NCBI RefSeq assembly: GCF_964340395.1 | Contig: NC_135549.1 | Coordinates: 27,973,595-28,033,594 of the forward strand | Origin: Glandiceps talaboti | Taxonomy: Eukaryota; Hemichordata; Enteropneusta; Spengelidae | Reading direction: 5' to 3' | Length of the DNA: 60,000 nt | Shown: piece after piece, positions 1 to 19,870 of the stretch | Layout of the letters: the number at the start of each line of letters is the position of its first letter | Numbering within the stretch: the stretch's first letter is position 1 | Translations under genes and position numbers: made by a program | Notes under the pieces: generated by a model | Told to the model about the DNA's origin: nothing | Seen by the model: only the letters and a program-made list of their open reading frames with translations | Databases searched by the model: none

Positions 1-63
<63 letters not shown>

Positions 64-64
64 T
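1..64. repeat. (TA)n/(TG)n microsatellite
   Basis: A run of TA dinucleotides passes into TG dinucleotides at the window edge. It probably continues upstream of the window. Confidence 0.95.
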
Positions 65-2232
65 TATGTATTTATTTAAACATGCAATATAACTTAACAA
101 CGTTTTCTTTTTATCAAACAATTCCCTATGTTTCTCAAATTTCATATTTAGTCACGTCTTGAACTACCAATGGGATGACATTCCATGTGACCTTGAACGT
201 TACTACGCCTGTGAACATGGTATGTACAGTGTACAAAACCATCTCTAAAATATTGGTATTTGTAGTAACGAAGTAACGTTCGATACATTGTGGATGATAT
301 AATGTCCATGAACCTGTTTATCCAAGTGAGAGAGAATCACACCCTTATATTCAACTCAGTACTATCTGTTTTCTATAGTGGTCTGAGGTCTTATATTATA
401 CTAAATCTCTTTTGTTATTACAAGCAAGTGATCAAGTGCTGTTCCGTATGTTATACAACAAGCAGCATTTATAGAATGCTTAGAGTCAAGACATTGAAAA
501 AAATGGGACATTATATAAATTATACCTCTAGTTAGCTTTTTTAGCATAAACACGAAGAAGGTAATCATTTCCAAGTCAAGTGAATGAAAAAAGCCTCCAA
601 AGCTTCTATCTAGGAGGAGACCAATTGGAGGTATATCCACGTCTCAAGCTCTTGCCTCTACTTTTTACTGTCCGGATGCTATTGGGCTTTTATTGTCTTT
701 TTGAGTGTAGTTGCTAAATATATATATATATATTGTTGCCATCTTGTAAAACTTGAAAATTACTGCCCAAAAGGACACAAATATACCAATAATTATTGAA
801 CACAGGTAAACTGGATAAGTACCCAAATCGATTTAACGAATAATTGATTTTTAATATTCCTTCCAAGGGACGATTAAAATTGGTGAAGACGCATTGCACT
901 TATATCTTTCAGTTTTCACCGCTAAAATAATTATGTTAAAAAGTCATGAAAATTGGCATATATCTTTCTTCGAAATTCAATATATAGTCGAATATTTGTT
1001 CAAATCCCAATATTTCATGTTTTACTGGACAATTGACATTTACATAAACAAGTGGATGTGAATGTAACGGGGATTTTGTCGACTGTTTCATGATATACAA
1101 TGCTATTTCGTACGACTTCAGATAATTTTGGATTTCCAAGTATTTGACCTTTTTTCAATACCGGAGCATGTAGGTCCATATTATCGTATGTCTACAATTT
1201 CGTGTCTTTGTACGATTTCATTTTCCATTTCTAAAGGTGAGCCCTTTAGATGTCAAACTAAAAACATGTACAGTAATTTTAAACAAATTAATATGCTTTC
1301 ATTTCCTGATAATCGTTTGTCAACATATACAGCAATCTTAATGAAAATGAATCCATTACGTCAATAGTCTATCATAACAAATTACTGGTACGTGACAATT
1401 AGAAGATTAACTTTCCCCATCAAGCTACTATACCTAGTAAATTTATATGTTAAAGGGTAATAGAAAAATGCTCATTATATGTTCTAATATTATAGTATAG
1501 AATTTACACCCTTCTCTCAAATAAAATATTTGTAAAACAAGCATACATAACTGACCTGTATTTCATCGGAAAGACAAATTGTACATTTTATACTAACTTG
1601 TTCTCTTCGTATACTGACAACAATACTTGTCTTGTTGATCCCATATATACCACTCCATTTATATCCTTCGTAGTCATGGTGACCATTGTAATGTAATGAA
1701 CTGAACGCAGTAACAAAACGTCAGTGATATCATTGAAAAATTTATCTCACATCACGTGACTCACTTAACTTTAAACCTAATTAAAGGGGTCTGTTTTGTT
1801 TGTTCATCTTATCCATTTATTTTTCCAATTATCAATAAACCTATTATATTTCTTTTCACTATATCACTTTAGTAAACTATCAAACTTGCAATATTAAAAG
1901 GAAGAGAAAATGAGGCTGACTTCCTTGTTTAATTATAGGTTTTAATATCTTTGAATATACCTGTAGTTCATAAGAAAAATAGCAACATTTACGTTTAAGA
2001 TATTATAACTGGGTAGCGAATTTCTTAAGCCAACAATCACGCATATTAAGGAGATGTCTGCCCGCATAAAATATACACACTATCAACCCTATTTTCTCCA
2101 AACATGTATGCTAGCTAATGTTACAGTTAAAGCATGGTGAATCCGGACACTGATCTAGTATTGTATTGTATTGTATGCAGATAAATAGCTAAACAGAGAA
2201 TTCATTGATATTAATTAACATAACAATAACAT
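65..2232. other. Non-coding stretch upstream of the polycystin-like exons
   Basis: I see no convincing coding exon here. The open frames are short, low in complexity and lack plausible splice context. It could be intron of the downstream gene, because the first recognised exon at 2834 begins in mid-codon and so needs an upstream exon that I could not find in this window. Confidence 0.5.
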
Positions 2233-2451
2233 TAGTATTATAACGGTTGTTATTGCACGACCAAAACATTGTAATTACCTGCGAGTAACATTTCGCCTGA
2301 CCTGGTCGACAAGCTTTATCAAACTGTCTGTTTGTTATGTCATTCCGCTTAGTGGCTTGGTTTGATAAAGCCTGTTGACCAGGTCAGGCGAAACGTTACT
2401 CGCAGGTAATTAGTATGTTTTGGTCGTGCAATAAGAACCGTTATAATACTA
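2233..2451. mobile_element. Foldback MITE with arms of about 95 bp
   Basis: The left arm starts TAGTATTATAACGGTT and includes TTGCACGACCAAAACAT and CCTGCGAGTAAC. The same sequence returns in inverted orientation up to 2451, with a short central loop near 2330-2350. The arms differ at only a few positions. There is no coding capacity. The superfamily was not determined. Confidence 0.8.
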
Positions 2452-2833
2452 TGTTTTACCGACCTGATGAATATTTCAAAGCATAACATTTAGTATCTTT
2501 GAAACTTGTTTTTCATTAATCAACACATAGAGCCAAGTTACAAGTGTAATTCTTTTGTTCAGAAGAAGCCATTTCTTGTTTACTGATTGAGTGTTGGATG
2601 TGTATCCCTGTTATAACTGCTTTGTCAGCATATTTCAGTACACTTTAATGATATATTTGATTTATCGAATACATAACTGTTCAGCAACAATCGTTCATTT
2701 ATGATTTAAATCAAAGCCTAATTCAAAGTTTTTAAAGCCATTATTGATATGTTTTACGAATTTTCGCTACTTTGGTCTAATTTTAATCGATATTGTTGTA
2801 TATATCTATTTTTTTTAAATATGTTAATTTTAG

Positions 2834-5800
2834 AATCGATAACGGAGAAGCTTTCACAACTGGTGGTGCCAGAACCAAACAATTCCACTACAGCCTTCTC
2901 AGATGAGCAGGTATGAAATAAGTCCCATGTAACGATAGTGTGTATTAAACTGATATGGTTGCCATAGTAATATCATCCATACTACACAGTTTACCATAAA
3001 TGACATATGAATAAAAGTAGAGTTTAGTATCACCTAAATTCTATTTTATGATAATATTCTCTCATTTTCAGCTGATTGACATAATGGATGACTTGTACAA
3101 TGTCACAAAGAATCTTCAAGGATTTGATGTACCTTTGGAGGAAACAAAAGAGATAGCTCAAGGTAAGATCCAAAGAGAACCCCTTTCTTAAACAGAAACT
3201 TTTTATTTTGTTTGTAAATGTATCTATCTCCAAATGACAACAAAATATTATATGATATATATACATTGTCACTGCTTTCATATGCAAGGTGGTTGTGCCA
3301 ATTTATACATGTCAATATTTTATTTGAATTTCGAACTTTTGGAATTTGTTGTCCATAGAAATATGATGCTTGGTATTTCCAATCGTACATATTTGTAGAA
3401 ACAATTGCACTGTTAAGCAGGCTGGAAAAGTAATAGACCAGCTTTAGAATATTGTTGTTGTATTACGAAAAGCAAAAACCCGTTTTCCATTCATATTTAA
3501 TGGGAAAAAACCCATGTCATATTAAATTCTTCAGTTTCCGTTTTCAGTCTTAATATTCATAATTTATGTACTTAATTCCTTCCGGCAAGGTTTGTCAACA
3601 GTTTGAACATTATGTACTATATCTGATTGACGGTGTTTTTGTATTAGTTAAGAATCTGTCATTTTGATGAAGTGTGAAATTGAGTTTTACGATAATGTAT
3701 TCCGAAATGCTAATACAATTTCTATAGACATTATGATAAACAATCACTGTCGACTTACACTCGATTGCATATATTATATCCAATAATTGGAGTTTAGATG
3801 TTTTTTAATGTTGTATCTTCCTGCCATTTTTTAAAACGTTGGTGTAATCTTTTCACAGTTCTGGTGTCGGTGATTGATAACGTGATGGTGCGTACCTTAT
3901 CCAATATGCAGCAATCACCTGATAATGGAACTCCGAGTCCTAATACTACAAGTTCTTTTACTGATAAATTCATGGATATCATGGAGAAGACAGGTGACTT
4001 TGTTCTGAACAAGATGGAACCTGATAATCGCCCTTTACTGATCAATACTTCAAATGCCGTGTTGCATATGGAGTCCGGGTCTATAGAAGGTATTGGTACC
4101 AGGACAGTTGACCTTGGCCATGATAGCGGCTTTGAAGTTCCAGCTGCAGAGACATTGTTCCCAATGCTGGAATGCAACAGTTCTGTATATGCAAAGGTAA
4201 TTAACACTAATAACCTGAGGAGATAATTTTATGTGTTGGAAAATACTGGATATTGACCTCTGTTTAACTCAAACCCATGTTCTTATACATTACAGGCTTA
4301 CAGAATAAAAGGAATCCCCAAAGGTAGTAGACATGAACCTGTCTATGATGTCCTAGGTTTGACATTCACCTTCACAAATGGCACAAGGATCAATGGTAGG
4401 TCTTCAGAAACAACATTCGACAACTATAAGCATGCAGGTTTAGATTTTGCGCGATTTTGCATGTACTCAATTAAATTTCACAAGCAAAATAAAATGATCA
4501 GCGTGAAAAGAATAGACATAACTGTGATTTTGAAGATAAACACAATTGAAAAGACCTCTGTATATAAACAATTACACTCTTTGAAAAGTCCAATTCAAAC
4601 AATCAACAATGAAGAAAAATATTTGGGGTTGGATATGGTGACATGTAATTATCATGCAATGTTTTTCGTCGTTAACTCGGGCAAAACATAATAGTCTTTA
4701 TTACTGTGAATTAAAGACGAACAGTTACTAAATATTCATTTCCCAGACTCTTTCAACCAATTTCACTACAAATCAAATTCGACTAGTGACAAGCCCAAGT
4801 GTAGCAAGAATAATTGATGGTGACAGAATGTAGAAACAATAAGGGATGTGGAATGATGGCGAAATTGAAACCTTTCCCTCGTATTTCAAGAACAGCAGGA
4901 CCAATAATCTATACACAGATTGTCGACATATAGCAACCAGCATATAAATGCCATACTTTCTGTTCGAAAGCGTGTAACTTGGCGTGCACAATATTAAACA
5001 AGTTCCTACGTTTATGACTATGCCATATAAATAGAGACCAGAAGTAAACTGAAAGCCTTCCACAAATTACTCATTAACACTAAAGACTACAGGAAATGAC
5101 TCTAGGATATGTGTATGATTTGCTGTATGTACTAATTGTTACGGAATTTCAAGTGTGCATTCTTTAGATATAGCATAGTTACTGAAAATCATTAATTATG
5201 CAAATTACTCATTCAAATTTTATTGAATTTGAAGTATACACTTTTGAGATATAGCCTGCAAATAACTAATTAATGGTCATTGGATGTTTACCAAAATCTA
5301 ATCATTTAATGTCATTAGCATACAGCAGAAGTAGCAAGTTTCATTAGAATCGATGCAGATGTAAAAAAAAGTTATCGTTGATAGTCGTTTGCCCTGTTTT
5401 GCAGTAACTGACACAAGTGAAGATATTGAAGTATGGATAGGCAGAGAGTCATCTGGAATGTCTCATAGTGAAAGTGTGATGGTGACCATTTCAGACGATT
5501 GGAAGAATTATACCTGGAGTGGACAGGTAAATATCAAAGTGTACTGATCTGGTACTGGGAATACTAAGGGGCGTGACCAATAGTTCAATGTAGGACAAAA
5601 AAACAAAATTACTTTAGTTAGGCCTCAACTCCCCCCCCCCCACACACACACACATCTGCTAAATAATATAGCCAATATGGAAAATTGTCTCAGATCTCAC
5701 AATCAATTTCAAATCAGTACGTAGTAATAAGTAGTGGTATGATGCATGTAGTGAGAAAATATAGCTCTCTTATCGACACTTTAATGTATTTACTGCCATG

Positions 5801-6201
5801 CGTTTACTTTGGTGAAATTACTCCCATTTCTCAATTTGACATTGTTTTTAGAAATATTTCTATTTTTTAGTACAAAACGGATCCATTAAAAGTAAAATCG
5901 TTCTTGTAGGATGAGAACTAAAGTGGCTCAAAACGCGTCACCCCAAAGTAAAAGAATTTAATTTAGTTTAGAATTTAGTTTTTTATCCTACATTGAACTA
6001 TTGATCTCGTCTCTAACACTTCCTAATTTTCAATGCTACCTGCAAATTCACAGTTACTGTAAGACTGTAGCAATTTTGTAATGCATTTTACGTTTCAATC
6101 ACAATATCCACGAAAAGTCCCTAAGTTACGATTCTACTATCAGCAAATATGAATATTCATAAGCTCGATATTTCATTACATTCTAAGCAAGAAAAATACC
6201 T

Positions 6202-6240
<39 letters not shown>

Positions 6241-7689
6241 CAGTTTCTATCTGGTATATGTATACATCTTATACTGTTTCACTTTCAGGCTTTTCAACAT
6301 TTAGCTGCCCTGCAACTTACTCTTGATGGTTCAACCCACATTGTGGCAAACACAACCGTTAAAGTGTACTATCAGAACCCGCATAGAAACAAGAGTGAAT
6401 GGATATACACGTCAGCCGTCAAGATAAATGGTACAACGTTCAACGTATTCGTTCCTGAACATGAAATCTGGTACACTGGAAATTATACATTCAACTTTGA
6501 CTTGCCAGCAGGTTAGTGATTTGATAACGTTAACATAACGTTATTATAGCTTTATTATTGGCGATAAGTCTGTCAACTCTCAGAAATGTAGTATTTCAAA
6601 AGGCAAGTCAATCACATTGAATACTGATACGCATTGCTGTTCTTTCACAATGCAGTAACAACAGGCGTTCTAATGAAAACATTGCACATGAACTTGATTA
6701 TTTTAATGGCTTCAATTGTTTATTTTCTGATAAGTAAATCAACATATCATATCAACTTGACTACTTGTACATCCCTACTGTGCAAGGAACCTGTGTAACT
6801 GTTTCTTATTGCAATAGAAGTTGTCCGAGTAGGTTTACAAAATGTCATGTCACATGAGTAAAAAGCCAAAAGCAACATCATTTCAACTGTACTTGAATGA
6901 TGAGAATGTTGATTAGTTCTGATATCACACGAACTTTTACCTATTTCAGATATTCAGACCACTTTTACTGTGAGCATGACTCAACATAGATGCAACTATT
7001 GGAGTGATTCTGAGGGACAGTGGAGAAATAACGTATGCCGGATAAGATGTTATAACATAGTCATACATGAAATAACTAAATCAATAGTAATAAATAAAAT
7101 ATACAAACGAGGTCATTCTATCTTTGAAGTTTGTTTCTTCTTATTGTTATAATTTTTGAATTGTTAGAATGCGGATGGATGTAGCATAATTGTCTACAGT
7201 TGACTTTTGTTCCAGAATTATAAAACATGTAAAGTTGCAACCTCTATTGTGGTATTTCATTAGACGAAGTTTGCTAACCTTGTCTCACACGATACTATAT
7301 TGTTAAAGCGTGTACGTGAACATCTATTGCTATTATTTAGGTGCGAGATCAAAAATTCAATGTAGGATAGAAAAACTACATTTTTTGCCTGGGGTGGGGG
7401 TGAGGGAGGGAGGGAGGGGTTGAGTTGGGTTGAGCCATTTGATTTGAATTAATATCCCTAAACAATTGTCAAGTTTGGCCAATTTAGTTAGAAGGTGGGT
7501 GGGGTGGGGTCTGAGGCGTAAGTATAAGAATTCGTTTTTTTAAATCCTACATTAAACTATTGATCTCGCCCCCTAAATTATTTATAATTACGATTTTTGA
7601 AGATGACTAAACGTCTTTATTTTACCCTTCAGGTATCCCCGAGATCCAATAACAAAGCTGTGTTGTGTCTATGTAATAGCCTGACATAA
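2834..7689 (+). CDS. Polycystin-1/REJ-like ectodomain (GAIN-type region and GPS), 3' end of coding frame
   Basis: Exons read by eye: 2834-2910, 3072-3162, 3859-4196, 4296-4395, 5405-5526, 6289-6511, 6950-7032, 7633-7689. All are bounded by AG/GT and phases agree at every junction, giving about 363 residues. The chain shows helical-looking N-terminal segments, then the block LLINTSNAVL with GFEVP and LFPML, then beta-rich segments with many N-glycosylation sequons. It ends in a GPS-like motif (CNYW, a second W, then CLCNSLT). This order matches the region before the first membrane segment of polycystin-1, PKD1-like and sea-urchin REJ proteins. In that family the GPS is an autoproteolysis site in the GAIN domain. 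Here the usual GC pair between the two halves is absent, H of H-L-T is S, and TAA follows at once. No PLAT or membrane exon is seen downstream before 11 kb. It may be a soluble form, a truncated paralogue or a pseudogene. Upstream exons are not visible. Confidence 0.6.
5120..5392. repeat. Dispersed repeat, copy 1 (intronic)
   Basis: The sequence around TTGAATTTGAAG, GAGATATAGCCT, CATTAATTATG and ACCTAATCA-like blocks is shared, in the same order, with copies near 56250-56440, 56600-56800 and 57945-58135. The downstream copies continue into a GATGACACAGACAGACAGAC tail. It is probably a short interspersed or MITE-like family. Confidence 0.6.
5566..6015. mobile_element. MITE family B, copy 1 (intron of polycystin-like gene)
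   Basis: The left end reads GGGGCGTGACCAATAGTTCAATGTAGGAC, and the right end carries its inverted counterpart, TCCTACATTGAACTATTGATCTCG split over two lines near 5990-6010. The body includes a C-run and (CA)n at 5628-5655. A second, shorter member lies in the last intron of the same gene. Confidence 0.7.
6197..6241. repeat. (CAA)n microsatellite
   Basis: About fourteen tandem CAA units lie just upstream of the acceptor of the exon at 6289. Confidence 0.95.
7338..7575. mobile_element. MITE family B, copy 2
   Basis: The termini TAGGTGCGAGATCAAAAATTC and AACTATTGATCTCGCCCCCTA are inverted relative to each other and match the ends of the element at 5566-6015. The centre is G-rich (GGGAGGGAGG). 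It lies between the last two recognised polycystin-like exons. Confidence 0.7.
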
Positions 7690-7778
7690 AATTTGGTGTA
7701 TCACATATCAACAGTGTTGTATTGAGAAAGTACATGGGCCGAAATACATGTATTAAATCAATCAGTCATCATCGGCAT

Positions 7779-7859
7779 TCATCATCATCATCATAATCAT
7801 CATCATCATCGTCGTCGTCGTCATCATCATCATCATTATCATCATCATCATCATCGTCG

Positions 7860-7907
<48 letters not shown>

Positions 7908-7915
7908 CCATCACC
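7779..7915. repeat. (CAT)n microsatellite with CGT interruptions
   Basis: A long tandem CAT array gives artificial poly-Asp and poly-Met frames on the minus strand. It begins about 90 bp beyond the end of the polycystin-like frame. Confidence 0.95.
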
Positions 7916-8122
7916 ATTGACAAACGAGGAAGTGATGTGAGCACTATTCAATATACCAGAGGTTGAGCTGTTCGGATGTGGATTACTACCTTTATTTTAC
8001 ACTGTGATACTTGATGATTGCTATTGCTACTTAGTTTTGCACGATTATATCTGGTTATATTTTTTATAATAATAATGTATGTGAGAGTCTGTAAATTTAC
8101 TAAGATGGAGAAAGACGTAATG

Positions 8123-8167
<45 letters not shown>

Positions 8168-8781
8168 TGCAAGGTGTAAATCTTCACCTGTGTGACGTCA
8201 AACAGGACGTGGGCAGATCAAAAACCTGAATCATCACTGTTCTACCGAACTTATTAACGCTACGATAGATACCATTATCATAATAATTATGTACTTTCAA
8301 AACTGGTATATGCACACATTACTTTACATACATGGTACGGGTTTGATATGCAGAAATACTTTGATTATGTCAAAAATCTCGATGCGGGTCGATTGCAATT
8401 GTGTGTGTGTATGTAGCAGCCGGTAGCTTACTTCTGTTGAGCTCAAGCTCCGAACTTGTAAAATCCTGTAACTGTAGCGAATTTAAATGTCGGAACAAAT
8501 GTCATATTCAGAAAGGTTTTGCTTACATTTTAAAATTTAATTTGTTATCATGTGTACATTGCAACGCAACAACACAGTCATCAACACAGTCATAACTTTG
8601 ACTGAGTGACCACAATACACAATGCGACCTGTCGATCGTAAACTTGCGATTAGTCAGTATTCAATAATATTGCAAATCCTAATCACGTCCTAAGCGATGG
8701 CTCCTACTTCACCCGGTCATGCAGACCCTGCAAGCACCATCATCAACGCTCACTTGCGGTCATATCTATACTTCACGAATG

Positions 8782-8816
<35 letters not shown>

Positions 8817-10940
8817 ACACACACACACACACATACATATGACAAGTCATAGTATAGGGAAAAGCGTTGACTAAGTATTGTGTGCAGGGCCACGAAGACC
8901 TTCAAGAACCGGTCAGTTTTTCCAGCCCTGTGGGTGGGGGGGGGGGGTGGATTCTTCCATCGGGCCGTCAAAAGTCACTGACCCCCTATCTGCAAAACCG
9001 AAAACAGGCTGACCCCCAACAATTAATTCGAAAACATGTTGACCCTCCATATATAATATTCACATGACAGGTATTTTTTTGATCGTGACTCAGTGTGGAC
9101 TGCTTGACTGTCTTGCAAATACTTTATAAGATCGCGGGATATATAGCACTATCATATACTTATTGACTACACGGTAAATACATTTTTAACAAAAGAGTTT
9201 AATAGCATCTCGATAGTGAAAGGTAGGGGGAAAGTTTGAGAAGGAAGTATGTACACCTCTCATGGAGGTGGGGTCCGAGGGGGTCTTGAGACTTGGATGC
9301 GTCCACCCCATGGGGGGGGGGGGGTCCTAGGGGGCTATTCAGACCCTTTCAAGCAATAACCTCCAAGTTTTACAACACAGCACCATCAAGTATCAGAAGT
9401 TATTCTTTATAACTTACATAGGGTTGACATATGTTCTTAAAAAGTTGATGGCATCATTATCAACACATCTAATGGTAGTTTCATTGGTAGGGGAGATTTG
9501 GAGTTGTAAGGCAATTTTAGACTATCTTTGCAACCATTTCACATCTTTAAAAGACAATAATATATCGAATTAGCATAGGGTGAAAATATTTAAGACGAGT
9601 TTAATAGCATTATGACAGTAAAAAGTTTGGTGCATCTGATTGTTGGTGGAATGCATAAGTGAACTCTGAGGGTGAGGGAGTCCTTGGGGTTCTCCCCTGC
9701 CAGATATGAAGTTTTTGAGTTTTTAAAGGCAATTTTTAGGTTATTCATAGCCTTTGAGGTAGTATTTTAAATGTAAGTTTTAAATGAGTTTCCCATGTCA
9801 CATAAATTGGGCCTATAACATTGGTATAGGGGCATTAATATTGCATGTATAGTAAGTCACTGGTATGTTCAAAAGAGAACTTTAGGTTGTCATACCTAGT
9901 GTATAATAGAAACTGCAATCTAATGAGATGTGGTGATTTGTAGTGTTGATAACATGTAGAGTCTGAAATAGAAAGTGTATTAACCCCTTCTGACAGGTTC
10001 ATACTGAAGAGTAGAACAATTTAGATTGACTTCTTTTATAAACTATCTATAAAGATTACCATTACGAAACCTTCAAGTTCACTTTTGCCCCAAAGTGCAA
10101 TATAAGTGAAGCATTGATTGTGAAACAGCCAAACATTTACATGATCAATGACTTGTTCTCTAACTATTGTGGGAGCTAGGTAATACATGTATATGTATAT
10201 GTATATTGTATAGCTATGTTTGAACTCTTATGTGAAGTAATACCAAAGAGTTAATGTAAGAAACAGTAACAAGTTCAAAAGTTTAGGGTACCTTTTTAGT
10301 TTGAATTACCGAGTGTAAAGTTGGTCTCAGATTCAGAATCAGATTCACATTGGAGGACAATATGAGGTCAGTCTCATATTGAGCCTCAGGTTCAGCCTCA
10401 TCTACTGAAAATCGCGATAACAGCGAACAAAAACAGTCAAATAAGAAATTATCATAATAATGTCGAGTTTTGTTCAACAAGGAACAAAGTGATCAAAAAC
10501 CGACCAAAAAAGAACAAACGACAGTAAACGTAGGAAACAGAGGTAAATAAAGAAATTGCGCCAAGTCCACTACATCAAATTTTAATCAGGTTGATTTTAA
10601 GTACAGCTTCGAGAGTTGTTCATTTTTAAAACTGGAAACATCATATTATCCACCAATATGAGTCTGATTCTCAATCTCAGACCAAATTCATTGACGCGAC
10701 GTTATGAATAAAATATGAAAATGTCATATACACATGAATAACTATCTACAGCTTCCAAGATCTATACAAGCAAGTAAGCAAACAAACAAACAAACAAACA
10801 AATATTGCTATTTGGTTTAAATGTATAGAGAAGCATACAAGTATATATGGGTTTGTATATTTAACAATGTTACAAGGATTCTAAATACAATACCCTTCTT
10901 ATCTTGTATGATTCTGTATAAATAGAAACCAAGTAACAAT
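7916..10940. other. Intergenic repeat-rich stretch
   Basis: It contains (CA)n at 8127-8164 and 8781-8834, G-runs near 8933-8948 and 9308-9323, and (CAAA)n near 10780-10802. At 10310-10690, loosely inverted blocks contain AGTTGGTCTCAGATTCAGAATC and a TCTCAGACC return, a pattern also seen at 57.65 kb. No convincing gene was found. Confidence 0.6.
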
Positions 10941-10963
10941 GTTATTTATTTATTTATTTATTT
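10941..10963 (-). promoter_or_regulatory. Candidate poly(A) signals of the esterase-like gene
   Basis: On the minus strand a short (AATA)n run gives several overlapping AATAAA hexamers about 160 bp past the proposed stop at 11125. The repeat nature makes the assignment tentative. Confidence 0.35.
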
Positions 10964-11124
10964 GTTTGCTTGCTTGCTTGTCACAAGTTTCCTGGGCTCC
11001 ACGTGTTTGAATGGATGGATTGTCATATTTTCACCCCTCTGTGTATCATTAAAAAGTCCCTTATGCAAATACAGTAGTTATTGTTCATACTCTTGGATGA
11101 CGAAATGTATTCTGTCTGTCGATC

Positions 11125-18197
<7,073 letters not shown>

Positions 18198-18755
18198 GTC
18201 ATACCGCTATTGTACTTCTAATGTAGTTTTAGAAACTTACGACATGAAAATATGTTAAAACAGAAAACAATCACCAATCACCCAAACCCAATTTCTTGTC
18301 TACACGCTCTGCTTACAACTTCGATCGATACAACTTGACTTATCACTAAAACACGATAACTGTATATATTTGCAGTTAGTGATTATATATTAACTAGTAT
18401 TAAAGATGCAATTTCTTCACGGCTGATTTAACGTGAGAACTAACGTCTGATAAATTATACTGATCTGATAAGCTTCAGTAAGCAATGGAATCAACACAAT
18501 GTTGTCGACCATATATGCACAGCTTAATTATTGTCTATGAACATACACCTACGTACATACACACATTCGTATACGTACATGGGTGCCTACATACACAATA
18601 TCATATATACATACATACGCGGGCGGGCACATGTATGCTTGGTAATTTTGTCCAAAATACAGGAGGGGGTTACTACTCAAACATTGATATATTTCCCGAC
18701 CTCCTAGACAGTCTACCTCCTAGACACAAGACAAGAGAAAGAGTGAAAGAGAGAA

Positions 18756-19178
<423 letters not shown>

Positions 19179-19870
19179 AATGCGAGGAAAAAAGATTAGA
19201 GGTCAGTGGGTAGTGCAAAGAGGGCATTTTTCACAAAATCATAGAAGGTTGCAATCGGCGCAGTGGTTGCAGATTGGAGTTCGATTAGTTTTGATAGTAA
19301 CGTAAATCAATGATGTCTGATTAGTCATGGTTAATTGTAATGAGTGTTTAATTAACATCACTGGTCTAATTTAAAATATTGGGCGTCCACGATGTATCAA
19401 ACAGCTTCGATTTAATTAAATAAAGTAATTCTAATAAAATGCGATGTAGATTTAATTAAAAAGGTTCTAATTCATAAACTACCGACCCAATCAATGGTTG
19501 TTGATTTAGACTTTTAATTTTTACCGTGACTTTACTAAGATCTTCTCTAAAATCGAGATCCAGGATTATTTGTTCTTGTCTGCCCCAACATTGAATTTTC
19601 ACCCAGTCCAAAGCAATTCATGCCATACGGTCTCACGAACATATTTGAAAAAAAAGTGAACGATCACACAGTTGTTAACGAAACAATATTAGGTTTTAAT
19701 GATTCATAATTGTCATCTGTACAAAAGGTAAAATAATTTTCAAAATCAAAGTTAAATATACATATTAATTCAAAATTTCTTATTTACAACTTCAAAATAC
19801 ACAAATGGACAAGTGCGCATCGAAGATAAATGTACAAATTAAGAACTCGTGAACTAGTTCAGAAATCCTA
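19179..19870. other. 3' flank of family copy 1
   Basis: This has no gene. From about 19560 it matches sequence downstream of copies 2, 3 and 4 (for example the block around CAGTTGTTAACGAAACAAT), so it is part of the duplicated unit. It may hold the 3' UTR of copy 1. Confidence 0.6.

Noticed and set aside
3794-4207. 137-codon minus-strand frame
   Set aside because: It is the antisense shadow of the real polycystin-like exon at 3859-4196, which has splice sites and family motifs.
4359-4691. 110-codon plus-strand frame
   Set aside because: It is the exon ending at 4395 read on into its intron. The donor GTAGGT and phase with the exon at 5405 favour splicing.
7762-7951. Poly-Asp and poly-Met frames
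   Set aside because: They are read through the (CAT)n microsatellite.
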